Assembly: GCA_015501605.1 (NCBI GenBank)
Contig: JADNRZ010000006.1
Span: 1,302,001 to 1,366,000 of the forward strand
Reading direction: 5' to 3'
Length of the DNA: 64,000 nucleotides
From: Panaeolus papilionaceus
Lineage: Eukaryota; Basidiomycota; Agaricomycetes; Agaricales
Part shown: positions 1 to 13,905 of the stretch, in pieces
How the letters are laid out: every line of letters starts with the position of its first letter
Numbering within the stretch: position 1 is the first letter of the stretch
Made by a program: the position numbers and the translations under genes
Notes under the pieces: generated by a model
What the model saw: the letters and a program-made list of their open reading frames with translations, nothing else
Databases searched by the model: none
What the model was told of the DNA's origin: nothing

Positions 1-1180
1 CCGCCATCCCTCTGTGTGCGAATAAAACTTTTAAAAAAAGATGTTGGATCACGAAAATATTTGAATCTCATCAGGGCAAGGCAGAACAGAACAATGAATG
101 ATGCGGATGTGGATGTTTTCAATATATAGCATTCCTCTATTGATATTACAAAGAAACATCGGAATAGGTATAGAGACAGAAAAACAGAGAACGAGATAGA
201 AAGAGTACGAGAAAGGGAACTTTGATGAGCCAGAAAAAGGGGGGGAGGGGTACCACGACTACTACTATGTCCGGACCTTGCCCAAGAAAGGAGGGGGGTT
301 GATGAGATGAAACAGACTAGATGAATTCCACGAATTGGTAGAGACACAAATATAACAGTCAATAGATGGGGAGGAAGAGAGAGAGAGAGTAAAAGGAGGG
401 TGGGAGAGGCGTAGATTAACACAACACTCGAAGAGAAAGGAGAGGATGAAGAGTTTGGCATAGAGGGAGAGTGAGGAGAACCGAACACATACAAATGTAC
501 ACGGCAAAGGAAGAAGAAAGGTAGTGAACGAATAACTGATAGGTAGGCAAATTATAAAGCTCCTAAATTTTTTAGCGTGATTCATTTAGGAGATTCAGTG
601 GGGGTGTTGGTGTTGGTTACGAGAGTGTGTGAACGAACGACTGGTGGAATACAGTTTGTCAGAATCGGAGAGGGCGAAGAAATCAAAGTTTGAATCGAAA
701 AAAATATGATGTTATATGAAACAGAGAGGGCATAGGCAAGACCAGTAGTACAAGTGTAAGAACTAAAAGGCAGAAGTGGAGATGATGAGAAAAAGGCGAA
801 TGGAAACCTAGAAGGAAAGCGAATGTGAAGGGGGGGAGTGGTGAGATTTAGGGGTCCCCAGGCCTATAAAATAGATAATGAAACCAAAAAGAGGAAAAGA
901 AAAAGATGCGACAATATAGTAGGATACGGTGCAGAGAATGGGTGAGGGGGATAGCTGACTGAGTGTATTTGCAAGTCATGAATTGTAGATGAAAGATGGG
1001 GAGTAGAATAGATAAGATGGGTGGTTGAAGGACATGTTCAATGTGTGTGGCCAAAAAACGAAGAGAATGAAAATTTTCGGAAGTGGAAGACCAATGCAAT
1101 GAATGATGAAAGCCAATCAAGATGAAAATGAAGATGGGTGAGGGAGAGGAAGCAGAGACGAAAAGCAGAAAAGAGCATAA
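1..1180. other. Downstream flank of cdc24, no gene seen
   Basis: Purine-rich on the plus strand, with long runs of GA-rich low-complexity sequence, such as GAGAGAGAGAG near 383. The open frames on the minus strand here are made of Ser/Leu/Phe low-complexity text and have no recognisable domain. The part next to 1181 is probably the 3' untranslated region of cdc24. Nothing else can be supported. Confidence 0.5.
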
Positions 1181-4100
1181 TTACGTGACGAACAGTGTTA
1201 CCTGCCCGCCTGGTCGATATTGCTCAAACGCCATCTGCACATCCTCTGTTGATCCCAACGAAATCATATCCCCATCTTCGTCCCTGTACTTGACTCTCAA
1301 CGGCCCATCATCCCTTCTTGGTCCGCACAACCTAATCTTCCTTCCGACCTTCTCAACCAAATTTCCATACTCTGTCGCCCTCGGTACCTGGATCACAAAG
1401 ATATCCTCATGGAAGTGCACCTTAACCTTGACAGGTGGCATCGGCGGGTGCCCATCATAAGCATGGCCATTGCCCATATGATCAAAGGTCTGCGAACGCG
1501 AACCACGCACGCCAACACCCGCAAGTGACGATTCGCTTGAACCGTAAGGCGTAATCGGTGACGAACTGTTGGGTGAATAATCCGAGCTCTCTCCCGTCGA
1601 CTGACTTGACCCGCTCCCTCGCTTGCCACTAGGGATATTGCTTGGGATTCCATTCGCAATACGATGCTCTCTATCCCGAGACCAATGGGGGCCACCAGAC
1701 GTTGGAATACCATTCGGCAGGGGCGGCGGAGGCATAGCCCTCGGTGGTGGAACATACGCGCTCGGCTGGCTCAAGCTCCTCGACCTGCTTGGCTGGGGTG
1801 CTTGCAACACACTCCCTCTTCCATCCATACTCCTAGGATCCATCATGCCGCTCCTACTATCCCTCCCATCCATTCTTCCAAACTCCTTCGACTCCAACGT
1901 CGTCGCTGATCGTAAAAGTAAATGATCAGCAGCCGCAGAAGTCATACTACTATTCGCACTCGACGCACCATCATATCCATTCCGTAATCTCGACTGACTG
2001 GGGTGGCTTCTCAACCCAGGCCGCGATGACGATTTAGGTGGTGCAGGTTGTGCGAATGTGGGCTCGGAGTACCCGTTTACCGATGACGCATTTGAATGCA
2101 GACGCGGTGTAATGGGGCGTAGTGCGGGTGACTGCACAGAGCTAGACGGCATCGGTGGTAAACCATTAGTTCTCCACTGCTGCATAACCTGACCATCGGT
2201 TCCCTCCGTATGTGCCCTTGTTGACCTGTCGTAGCCCTGATTTTCCCGTTCCGGAGGCATACTGAGTGAATTGGGATTTCGGCGGGATACTGGTGTGCCC
2301 CGTCCTGACGCTGAATAAGATGACGTTGAAATAGGGTAATCTTCTAGGTCCTCCTCATCCGCATCCACGTCAAATCCGTCGTGTGGTGGGTATCCCTGAG
2401 GTCCACTGCTGTAAGATGAAACATTGGAAGGGTATTCGTCGTAGTGGCTGCTGAATGTCGCATTGCTTTGGCCGCGAACTCGGAAGGAAGAGCCCGAAGC
2501 TGATTGAGGGTAGCTCGAGGTGGGAGTGGTGTTAGAGGATCCATATTGGGATGACGAGATGCGTGATGACGAAAGGCTGGTGTTCGCGTTGACAATACGG
2601 GACATGCCAGAGTTTGGCTGCATGCGGTCCTGAGCCCGTCGTTGTGCCGATTCTCTGATTAGTCGGTTAATTGTTGACTCCCAAAGCCGCATCTGGTCCT
2701 CCCGTTTGCATCGCAGCGTGAAGAACTCGAGATCATCATCCCCCTTCCACCAAACAGCAAGCGGATAGCAAGTGGGAATTCCAATAGCTAAAGAAAGGCA
2801 GAATCAAAGAGTTAGCAAAGACCATTCAAATTTTTTTCGAGCGTGCTTGAGATCATGATGTTGATATATCAAGCCAAGTGGAAATAATCGCTTACTGGGA
2901 GAAGCACGAGCCGGCACAGGCACTGCCTGAGTGACATTGCTCAGGAATATACGACCCTTCAAAAGAAGGGGGGTGTTTTTCTGTTGCGATCCGGGACCGC
3001 CTGGGAGGTTAAGGGGAGGGGGTGCTACTGGCTTCCTGAGTGTCTTGTCGCCTTTCCTGGAACCCTTGGCGGGCTGTGGGAGCGCCTCCTTGCAACAGAG
3101 CACAATCTTCTCAAACAAAAAGACGTGGTACTCGCGGTCGATGTCGGACTTGGTGACCACAAAGACGTCGTCCAATAACAGTTCGCCAAAGTTCTCTAGG
3201 TGATGGCCCTTCCAGTTATCGATGCGCGCATGCAGACTCTTGACGGTCTGCTCGTTCTCGGCTCTCCGCTGCGCTTCATTGATCTTATCGGTGATGCGCT
3301 TGGAAGCTTCAGAACCCCGTTTCAGTTCGTCGTGATGTCTATACGTCTCTGCTGAACATGCTTTAAGAAGTTGCTGTTAAACAAAAAATGAATTATTTCC
3401 ATGTCAAACGAAAAACAAGACTGGAGGACATACGTCAAGCAGCAGTGGGTATTTACAGATCCGCTGAACTGGTTTGATGAGCAAACCGGGCAGTTCGCCT
3501 TTGACGTTGATGAGGTGGTTCAAAGGCTGTTTGGGAGTGTTTGTCAGCAATCGGTATTGTCCGCAAGATGAGTTGTCAGGGAGATGATTGTGGCAGTTGG
3601 TGTGAAACTCGTCTCAGGCCGCACGATTAGGGGGGTTCAGAGGAAAGAGAAGGGGGGTCGTGGTTCGAAATAAGGCATCAAGTTTGAAATACACACCGTT
3701 AGGTTCTGTTCGTTGGCAAGCATGATTTCAGTCGCATTGGTATAATTAGCGCAGTAGGGTTCGTATACAACGAATTCGTCTTCCTAAAAAGGGACAGAGA
3801 GAAAGGCGGTGTGAACAACAACAATGGGAAGGAAGGTTGAATTCGAGGACTCACACTATCGAGGAAAAGCTGCCCCCATCGCTGTTCTTGCCAAGGCAAT
3901 TCTGCAGCGCTCTCTAGGCGGATAAGGAACTTGCGCTGGAAGTTGAGTAGTTTGTTGAGATTGGGGAATAAGAGGTGAATGGTATCTTGGTCCATGATGT
4001 TTGCTTGCGAGAGAGCATTTGAATATTTCTGAGTTAATTACATAGAGAAGTTGAGCGGTGATGAAATGGTCAAGGCAATAGGATAAGCTTACCTGCATGA

Positions 4101-4831
4101 TCTCTAGATCCTGCACATACTTGCGTTCTGTCTCTACCATCTCTTTAATGACGTTATTCCTTGCATTCTCTTGGGCGTCGTATGAACCATTGGCGGACAT
4201 TGAAGGAGGAGATGCCGGAATGTCGTCTTCGAAGGCATCGGGTGGTAGATGATTGACAATAGCAGTAACAGTGTTGATAACCTAATTTAAGTTGAAAGTA
4301 ATAAGGATTATGGCGAGTCAAATGTAAGGTTGAATGGATACATACCTTGACCAGACCATCCGTTGAATTACGATCCCACAAGTCTGTGACGGTGAATAGT
4401 TCACAACCTGGAATGTTTTGTGAAACCTTTTCTGTCCTAATCTGCATAGCGAAGAGGGCGATTGCGTGTTTCTTTGCACGATCTGGGTTCTGTTCGTACT
4501 GCTCCTGGTTAAATGAGGAATTATTTATTTTGTTGAAGCCTGCTTCTGTTGGTAGCTGGTCAAATATATAGCAAAGGGGAGTCCCCGTCGAGAATAGATC
4601 CCATAATTGAGTAACAGGATCCGTCGATTGTCTTGAATCAGCAGATGAAGCTATTGAGAAATAATGAGAGAAACCGCGAATGCGGAGTAGACGAGCCCTA
4701 AGAGAAGAACATTGTTGATATAAAGAAGTGGACTGGGAGGCTGCCTTGTTGAGCAGAGTGTTATTTGGATTAGTGTCGATTTGAAGGCCTTGTGTTGAGA
4801 CTATAGACTTTTTGCGGCCAGCAGAGGCCAT
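1181..4831 (-). CDS. cdc24: Cdc24-type Rho guanine nucleotide exchange factor
   Basis: Activates the small GTPase Cdc42 to set up polarised growth and budding or hyphal tip growth at the cortex. Read with introns, the domains come in the family order. The first exon (4831-4346) holds the Cdc24 calponin-like domain (TGTPLCYIFDQL ... CELFTVTDLWDRNS). Exon 2 (4281-4093) ends in ERKYVQDLEIMQ, the start of the DH domain. Its continuation after the acceptor at 4028 includes IHLLFPNLNKLLNFQRKF. The PH domain lies around 3180-2690 (DREYHVFLFEKIVLCC ... LLKGRIFLSNV ... FFTLRCKREDQMRLWE). A long Ser/Pro-rich linker follows, and the C-terminus is a PB1 domain (KVKVHFHEDIFVIQVP ... KYRDEDGDMISLGSTEDVQ). 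PB1 is the docking site for the scaffold Bem1/Scd2. The stop TAA is at 1181-1183. The start at 4831 is the first in-frame ATG, directly before the calponin region. Exon edges in 3.2-4.0 kb are less certain. Confidence 0.93.
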
Positions 4832-7100
4832 ATTATCGAAAGGGAAGGGATGAGGAAGGGTGAAGGCAAGGTGAGGTTCAGTCGGAAGGGGTCAAGGGGA
4901 TTCAGCCAGTTTAACTTGTTTGGTCAATATCACCATTTCAAACTTGGCAACTAAACTCAACAACTTTTCAATCTCCGACTGTACAAATCAAATAATAAAA
5001 TCAACAACCACCCCTGATTATTATATTTATTATTTTATTGTTTTTATTATTTTAATCTATTTTTCTTCTTGTCTCTGTCTCTGTCTCTCTATTCTATTAT
5101 ACCTATACCCAAGTACTCTCCCTTTCTCCCTCTATAATGCTCTCTCTCCCCTCTAATAATAATAATAAAATTGTTGTTGTTGTTATTCGATCGATCTCCG
5201 CAAATCTCTATTCCTTCCCGATCCAATCACGCTTATTTATATCTTCACGCCGTTGACGGCTTACACCGAAAGCCTCCGTACATCATTCCGCCCATATTCT
5301 TTTCTGATCTTTTCAACGACTTCAATGATATCCCCTACTAATCCTATCCAATACTCGATATATACACTCTAATTTATTCTTCATTTCCTCTGAGTACTGC
5401 AGTTAGAGTCCTCAACCACCCATAAAACTCACCTTAACCGCCCAACCTCTCACACTTATCTCGGCTGGGAAAGTACCCTCTGTCCGGCGATTCAACCTTC
5501 CGCCCACTGTCCCTCGAACACAAGTATACAGATCACATCGCTTTTCTGGGGTAGCCCAAGCCTGCGCCAACTCTATGTATCAAGCGACATCCCCGAACCC
5601 GAACATACAAATACATCCCTCAGCGCGTCTCAAACGCTCACCCGAAATCACAGAGTAGTAGCTTAGTGTTCCAACTAATACCTTTCTATTTTTGTACCAA
5701 CCCAAGTAATATCTCCTTGAATTCAGGACCATGCATGTTGACGAACAAACACTCGCTTCTGTGCTATTTCTGATCACTCTGCCCATGTATGATGTATCAA
5801 ACCACACTCAGTGCTCTTATGTTGATTCCCAAGCATCCACCCTGACAGAGCCTGACATTCGAAACACCCAGCCGCGGCATATCCTCCCTGCTGGCCTATC
5901 TACGGGAGTATATGTTTGGCTGTCTCGCTTACTTACCCAGCATCCCCGAAATGCAAAGCTCTCAAATCACCCTTTTCTGTCAAACGAGAAAAATAGCAAG
6001 GATTGTATTAACCCTCAATTTCTTCCATTCATTTCCTTTTCCCTTGTCTGCTAAAATGGTCGAGACCATCGAAGCAAGACGCCCAAAAAAACATACACAG
6101 AGGGTCAAGGAAACACCCTCCATTCTCCGCTCCATTCTCCGAATCGAGGCATATTTTCTCTCCTTCCTAGCTCTTCATCACGTCTTCTTCAGCAGCAGCA
6201 CCACAAATTGACGAACCTAATTCTCTAAATATTCTTTTCCTTTTGCTCAGTCTCCTGCGCATAAATAAATCCCTTGAATTTACCAACCCCCGTTCTTGTT
6301 CTTTCTTTAGGTGTCCCTTTGCACCTCAAATCCTCACACTTTGCACGAACCCCGCGTGCCCGGTGTAAATCCCTCGATTATGCACACGTCAGCGCGAGGC
6401 GCAGACGAAGATCATGACGAGGTCCACTTGAGAGGCCGAATAATAACGATTCGTTGAGAGCCTGGGTCTTGTTTTTTACTTTATTCCCTTGCTTATTGTA
6501 CTATCACACTCGCTGCCTATCACGCATGATCACACACACGACACCGGAGCTACACCCGTCAGCCAGCTATTCGATGCATTTTCATTACTATCACTTACTG
6601 AGCACAATTGATATCGATATGATATCTAACATTCTGATGTCTACATCTTATCAGGTTAGACAAGCACCCTTTAAGTCCTTACTAGTATAATTACCCTTAC
6701 TTCTTATTGTAATGTTAAATGTAATCACACATATCTTATTGTTCTCCAACAACCGCGCGCTCACTGAAGGTCACTCGACCACGCCCTTGTTCTCTTTATT
6801 TATAAATCCCCGGGTGGTCAACAAACGAATAGGCTTTTATAGGCAATTGCATGCACCGCTGTATAGACCGTGACTCCGTCCTTGCTTGCGGTGTGTTGGT
6901 TTTCGATTCAACGAGCCTTTGAGGTTACCAGACTGGCACAGGTTGGCGATCGCACCGTGTTGCGTTGGCGTTCTATGATCCAGACGACCCATTGTCCTTT
7001 TTGCTTAATTCAATCTGACATCATACCTACGTGAACTACCTAAATTTACATTGAAAAAGGTAGCAACCGCCGTTTGAGTTCCGAGTCTCTATACAACACA
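4832..7100. other. Upstream region of cdc24, no recognised gene
   Basis: AT-rich and pyrimidine-rich sequence follows the cdc24 start, with TTATTA and TCTCTG runs at about 5010-5100 and an (AAT)n/(TTG)n microsatellite at about 5154-5187. It probably contains the cdc24 promoter and leader. The open frames at 5731-6054 and 5912-6211 lack any domain or codon signature I recognise. Confidence 0.5.
5154..5187. repeat. Microsatellite (AAT)n followed by (TTG)n
   Basis: Four to five AAT units run directly into four TTG units, in the presumed promoter of cdc24. Simple-sequence slippage is the likely origin. Confidence 0.85.
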
Positions 7101-7391
7101 ATGGACGATGATGGCCTCATGAGCATAAGATTTACGACGGATTCGAACAAACGAAAGCCTACCGGGGCTCACCCTCAACCTCCAGCTCCGAACTTACAAA
7201 GGAAAGTACCTGAACCTTCCAACCCGACTCTATAGCTCCGGTGAACGATCCAGCATTATCTTATCCTCGAACATCAGGCACCAAAAGAATCGTCGATTCT
7301 TCAACGCTCGGGACGAAGCTGTGCCCGCTGACCATCCGAACTCGGAGCTCACCGCCGGACCCCAACAGAACGCCCACACCGACTGCCAATG
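7101..7391 (+). pseudogene. Possible relic of a Dbp7-like helicase N-terminus
   Basis: An ATG at 7101 in a good context (AACACAATGG) opens 44 codons beginning MDDDGLMSIRFTTDSNKRKP and stops at 7233-7235. After the stop, a different frame reads SIILSSNIRHQKNRRF and runs to about 7391. Short acidic starts followed by a hydrophobic NF/RF-TTD stretch and, later, a SSLFSxN-like string are typical of the N-terminus of the nucleolar DEAD-box helicase Dbp7. No helicase motif is found downstream. This is a weak similarity judged by eye; it could equally be the first exon of an unrelated small gene, or chance. Confidence 0.25.
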
Positions 7392-10300
7392 ACTAACATC
7401 GACATTCACTGAACGGGCTTGGCTGAGCAATATTAATGGCTGAGAGATGTTTCGTGCGTTTCACTGCATCGGTTTCGGTTTCGGTGTACATTCTATGGAA
7501 TTCGACGGCGCCACCGAAGCACTGCAGCACTGCACAGCTTTGGATTATGATTAATATGATAATCCTCCGTCTCGGGCTCGACAATCTAATCCTTGAGTGA
7601 GAATGTCAGCAAATAAGTATTATTATCTCATCCCCGAGTGTCGCCGTCGGGCTGAGATGTCGTTCTTATCTACGTATATATCGTATCAGTGGTGTACCTA
7701 AGACGTCCAAGTTCAAGTTATGTTTACCCATCATGATCACTATTAGTGCTAACACATCTAATCTCATCCCCTCCGACCCGCGTCGGATGTATGATATAAA
7801 TACTAGTCTACAGCTCTAGGAAGACACTATGTAGACTCGAGTTAGAATAGGTATCCACGACACAGCGTGTTGTTGTGCTTCTACTTAATCAGAGAACTAC
7901 AGCCACTCGCTCAAACGTGCGGTTCTATTTCAGTCTCAAACGAGTTACATATGTAAAGATTTGCAGTAAAGAACGAACGAGCGAGTATGTCGGACGGTGC
8001 GCTGGCTGATCAGTTCGTTTTGAAGTTGGCAGTCGTTCGTTTGGGCCATGAGGTGTGCTTTGCCCCCATATGTATTTGAGTGGGATTTAAACTGCAAGGT
8101 GCAGTAGTGGCTAACTCGGATTTTAAATAGAGCATAATCACCACTAGATTATATGTGCTTCGATTTACAGTTCTGTGGGCGGTACTGCAGTGCACAATGT
8201 AAAATATGCTGTTTGTGTTCTAGATCTTCTCTTTGGTCACGGTGAGTAATAATTTATACCTCAAATGATATTATTGTATCACGATCAAAGCTCGAACCTT
8301 GCGAGCACAGTACTGATCAACGTTCAACATTAAATTCAATGGTCAATGCAACTCCATCTTTCAAGCTTTTCCATCCCTTTGAGGCTCTGATCGCCATTGA
8401 AATTTAAGCCGCAACTTTAGGTTATGACCGTCCCTGTCATTGTCAATGTCATTACATGCCCAACCCATTCATTTACATTACCAGCCATAAACCTGATAAC
8501 CTATGATCACTCCCATGAGCTACTGCAAGTTAGGGGTAGCGCGTGTCGAAACACGATGCACCTGCCACCAGGGCCATCGTACGCCCGTTGAAGTTCATCT
8601 CATCAAACCTAACGCAACACGACGCCTCGAGGCACAGTAGCGATACTGCACCTCGCACGAATGAACGCGTGGTGCGTATTATTCGGGCTTCGGGAAGGTC
8701 AAGATGATGATGGTGTGGTGGTGGTGTGCTGATAGGCTAGTACGATTAAGGTGCTTATCTGCGAAATTGACAGTCGACTTGATAAGGGTTCGAACGAGCT
8801 TTGTCTTGATTTTTTTCTTTCTTTCTAGATACTCGTTTTGTATTTTATTCGCTGATATTCGAGCCATTTCGCAGTCTGGTGATTGAAAGTGGATTCCAGT
8901 GATACGTTTTACTTATGTGCGGTGACGAATAGAATTCCTGATTATATTGAATATGTTCTGATCGCGCCTGCTCAGCTGACAAGCCTTCAGCGCGCATTGA
9001 AGACAGCGCCGGTCCATCATGAGCTAAAGATCCTTTTTTTGTTTTTATTTTATTCAACCTGTCCACTTCCTAAGCGAACCAACAAGCCCAGAATCCCAAT
9101 GGGAACCACGCAATACTGCACTAGCGTCGATACCGACATCTATGATATCATCACCAACCGATGGATGACACCCTACTTACTCGAGGCCTTATCAGATGCT
9201 TGTCTAATATGTCTATTCGAATTACGCGTTGCAACGCGTGTAGTGAGTAATGACATAGACGCGTACAGATGTCTTTGTATGTAAACACCGTAGCCTAGTG
9301 TCTTTCAATTGTAAGTGACACTTCGCTACATCATTCCCGCTCGCATATACCCCGTCCAACGTAACCGTGTCGACGTCATCGCTATGCATAATTTTAAGGG
9401 TCGATTCGAACCGGTTCTGCTCACTTCCTGTGTACATAATTGTATTGGGTAGCTTACCTACCACACCCCAGCTATTTTTCCATGAGAACATGCAAGAACG
9501 GAGGTACCATCAGTGTAAGGTCCCACCAGAAATAAGCGCTGTACGCGTGATTACTTTCCTCGTTCCATGTTTACGGAGTGTTACATACAGTAACAAAAAA
9601 GTACATCATCATGCATGGGTAAACGATAAACCAAAGCGCTCCAATACAGATCACCCTGACCCTCCCAGTCGCAGTCGCGCCGTAACAGCATCCTATCCTT
9701 CGGAAAATTTTACATCCCTTTTTTCAAAAGGCTCGAATATTTTTCACTCCCTATTATATCAATCGGGGAGTTCGGTTGCGGACCCAGAATCTCGACCAAA
9801 GATTCAGAATTGGAGTGTGCTCGGTTAGCGAGCTCAGATATGAGGGGTGCACGCGCCAAGGCCATGCGTTCCTATCATTGGCGCACGCGATTGGCTTCGA
9901 AGCGACAGTCTGGACAAGTAGTCAGCGCGATGGACGGACGATTCGGTTACAGTAACACCAGTATGGAAATGTCAGTAAATGGTTCTTAGACTGAAGTCAA
10001 GTATGTGTTGCGTAGTACTACATAAGACTACATGCTTGGTACACCCGTCCATCTACGTGTGTAACAACTTTCAAAAATGAAGTATCAATCAGCGTGTTGC
10101 AATTTTTTTGATGACATTCCATGGCAGCCTACCATGGGGACACCCCTGAACGCTGCTATTAACTTCTCTTTCGTCAAAGTGTTGGCATATACTTTAATAA
10201 CTGCCCAATAGACTCACTATGATTCATAAGCCGCGTTTTTCATGCTGTAGAATTGAGTAAACTCTTTCACCGAGACAGGGAACATCATTTCTTACATATG

Positions 10301-13300
10301 GATATACGCACGAGCCTCGACATTTTGAAAGGTCAACCGGGCTTGGGAGTAGATGTTGCTTCGACCTGCAAGAGCTCACAAGTATACGATCTATGTAACA
10401 AGCCCGAACCGCTTGGTTCTCATGAATTAGAGTTTCAACCCGTGTGCACTTCTTTCAGGAGTGCTTAACAAGAGACGCTGAACCGCTTGATCCCTCTAAT
10501 TGAGACCTCGCGAAGAAGCCTTCTTTCGTGAATCTTATCGGTTCATCAAACCTTATCGAGAGATTTTTTTTCTTCGATGGTTAACAAGCGCGTGGATCAT
10601 CAAGAGGGTTTTCATCGATAAAATAAGCTAAAAGTTTGTCTATGATGTCGTGTTTAATCTCGCCTCGTTCGTAAATAGGGCTTCAGCCTTCAGAGTGGTG
10701 CGTCCAAATTTGCGCAAAGTTCGAGCCGGGTTTCTGAATCTGAAATAAGTCGATCCCTTTTGGACCTCGAGAACCTATTTTTCGGCTGGACCCTCATGAA
10801 AGGTTCCACAGTGAAATACGGTGGCTCCAGGTCGATGAGCGCTTCAGTTATCAAGCTTGGGTGCACCAGAGTTAAACCTCAATGAGGGAGACGATCGACA
10901 AAATGTCCGTCTTGGTGAAGTAGCACAGCTTTCGCCGCCACCACACGGCCGGGAGAGCACCCGTCGCTCGGCATCACTTTCAAATTTGATGATCCGACAG
11001 GAGTATGTAGCGACTTTCCCCACAATGCTCAGGGGGATCCATAACTGCATTTCTATCGAGACGAGAACATGACCACCGAAATAAGATTCCTTGAAAATAA
11101 AGGAACGAGGAATGAACTGACTTGAAGACTCGACGCTTGAAGTAGACACTCGGGGCTCCGATTGTAAGTTTTTCTTTTATTTATCTTCCGGACCACACAA
11201 CCGAAGCATGGATGATTTTGGTGGCCTTAAATCATTGCTGAACTCGCAGATTAAACCTTAGCGCTTATTTGCAACATACTGTTCCTATCCAGAGTTCGTA
11301 AATATGACGTGCGCGGGGTACTTGAGGGTACTTGCGCCTACTAACCTTCGTTTGATTCGAATATCCGTTGCCTTTTTTCAGTTTGTGCGGAATAAACACG
11401 TCATTGTAGCAGAATTAGTACATATCGAGACAGCAGTTGTAGCGGTTTCTGTGGTTGTTCGTAAAGGCATTCACCAAGTTGAAATTAAGGTATTCTAGAA
11501 AAGCAGCTGGATAGGGGCAGATGGTGAACCGGTGCGGTTTCCAAAGGCTCGATCACTCTTGACCCAAGCGCTTCAGCGGGCTATAGAATGAGCCCGTCCA
11601 AACCGCACCAGCGCTTGATCGGATGGGTTTTCGAGAGAGGGCGACACGAAACCATACGATGTTTCTTCTGTGATGCTTGATATCTAATCCTGCACTTTGC
11701 TCTCCGTGAGTTATTACATTTAGAAGGGCTGATTGATAAGTGTAGCCTGACACAGGCCGCTCGAACCCGTCATTCTGGACCCTTCTGATCCTGATCGCTA
11801 TAAGGAGCAACGCATTCATTATGAGCGCCCAGATGCAGGTTCGGCGTTCCCCATACCCCGCATTCCGCATTCCCATCTTTAAAGTTTCCCATACCAGTGA
11901 AGGGGAGCTCGAGCGTTATCTGTGGAGGCGAATAGATAGGGGTACATTACCCACGTCCTCATCTCATTTCAATTCATTCTGCCCATTCTGTGTCAATTTC
12001 AGGTTTAACAGTGCACACAATATGTCGGGTACCTGAAGACTATGGAATGACGGCGAAGGCATGTCGCCGCCCCCCATCCCATGTTTGTCAGACATGGATA
12101 ACTTCGTTACCGACCACCGCAAAAATCATTCGAGTGCAAATGCCAATGCTGGGTAAGCGAAGGTGCATTTCTGAGCTATCCGACACACCGACAACGTAAA
12201 CTTACACGGTACAGTCGTTAGAGCGATGTATTTAGATGAAAATGTATTAATACTTCTGCTTCCAGACCAATGACTCGTAGTACCCTTGAACGGTCAGGCT
12301 GAATATCAAATTGTGTTCATGTGTTCCGTCAGCCTTCCACCAATGCTTCATGCCAACGTGCACCCAATTTCCTGTGTCGATCGTCTTATTTGTATGTTAC
12401 AGTTGGAACTCTGTATGTGTAGCATAATGACGACGCTCACGATGATTCAAATAAAGTTTTACCGATGCTTCTTTCAATAAATACTTTCGTGTTTGTGCAG
12501 ACATCTGAGCACGAAAATGATATGGATGACACCAAGTGGCTCGATGGGCTGCCCTTCTTGCCGAAGGATATGTTATGACATACTGCATAGGCTTAAAATC
12601 GTGGAAGTTTAATTGAGCATTACCGAAGTATAGTGATGAAAAAGAAGAAACCTCGCAGAAATCCATTCTCAGTGGGTGGTCCACGCACTCGAGCAGATAC
12701 TTGTGAACGGAACATTATGTCGATGTTACTTCGGATGACGAACTTGGATTCATTATACACATATCAAATACACACTCGATGATATCATGACCTTGGGTCG
12801 GAACATGACTAACCGGAGTATGATTGTGGAGGCGTTTATACCACACCCCTTCATCAGAATCATGATGAATACACCATCTAATGATGTTTGAGCAGTGAAA
12901 CTTAGGATCGTAGTGCTTGACCATCCATGGGTAATAGTACTTGGATGAGGGCCATGACCTGCGATGCAGTCCTGGCATTTTACGAGGCCCTTTGAATTGA
13001 GTTCTGCATTATAACAAATTGCTACAAGAATTGTCAGCACCGGGAATTTGAAATGTATTTGCAGCAGCTAGGTCAATCGAGCAACAGGGCACTATGCATC
13101 ATCATCAGTGTGACATTTGATATTATCGAAAAATACCATAGTTTGTTTTACATGGAAGGGCCGACGCTGCAAATATATACCAGTGATGACCACTAGTATA
13201 TGGTATTTCGTGCCACCCTTTATATCAAATCAGTCACAAAGCAAGCCTCATATTGAGAACAACTTGAAGACCAACTTATAGCTTCCAATTTAATTGGCTT

Positions 13301-13399
13301 CGAGGATACACAAGTGATGTTTGCCTGTCAAGCTAGTACTCTACGGTACAATACTGGTGCACGTACCAGTGGCGGTGATGACGAACGAGGAAGATAAAA
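7392..13399. other. Gene-poor stretch, nothing recognised
   Basis: Six kilobases on both strands with only short open frames (the longest are 133-153 codons at 8883-9284 and 9367-9828). None has a domain, signal peptide or intron pattern that convinces me. No tRNA B-box in a plausible context, no LTR and no long inverted repeat were seen. The base composition looks balanced rather than strongly AT-rich, so a classic RIP-type or centromeric tract is not obvious by eye. Confidence 0.45.
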
Positions 13400-13905
13400 A
13401 TAAAAATGGCTGCACCATCAAGAGCCCTAGCCAAACAGACGTACGCAGTGGGGAAGACTTTGCACAAACGAGTCGGGCTAGCTGGAGGCTGTGCTATCAG
13501 AAGCTGTAGCCAAACAGAAGCAGACGATGGGGAAAAACCGCACAAAAAAAGTCCAGAACATACCTGTAAACGCAGGGTGCAGAAAATTTCTAGATGATAT
13601 CGGTAAGTAATATCGGTAAGTATAAGTAATTGTAACTGATTTTTTTTGCGAGAAAAAAATGTAAACAAAAAAAAAGAAAGCGACCTGGTTTAAAATAGAC
13701 AAGACGTACGGAGGTAGTGGTATAGTTGAACAGGAGCAGACGAAAAACCGCAGTGCCATCGATGTCTTAGACAAACATAACCATGCAATGGGATAGTGAA
13801 CCACAAAAATGGCCGCAGAATGAAAGAAGACAGCTAAAGAGGCTGTGCCATCGAAGTCCAAGGCAAACAGAGCCATGCAATGGGAAAAAAGCGCACAAAA
13901 GGCCT
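13400..13905. repeat. Degenerate tandem repeat, about four decayed units
   Basis: Four related blocks share a core of the type GTGCCATC-(A)GAxGTCxxAG-xCAAACAGA followed by a GGGAAAAA-CGCACAAAA tail. The CAAACA cores lie at about 13432, 13511, 13771 and 13864. Two neighbouring pairs are spaced about 79 and 93 bases apart. The copies differ by many substitutions, and 13600-13690 between them is a different AT-rich sequence with two TATCGGTAAGTA copies. It looks like an old, decaying minisatellite or transposon tail. No coding capacity was recognised. Confidence 0.5.

Noticed and set aside
265..1120. Two minus-strand open frames downstream of cdc24
   Set aside because: Low-complexity Ser/Leu/Phe translations of GA-rich DNA, with no domain and no splice pattern.
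8883..9828. Open frames of 133 and 153 codons in the gene-poor tract
   Set aside because: No recognisable motif, no hydrophobic or composition pattern typical of proteins, no paralogue in the window; lengths are compatible with chance.
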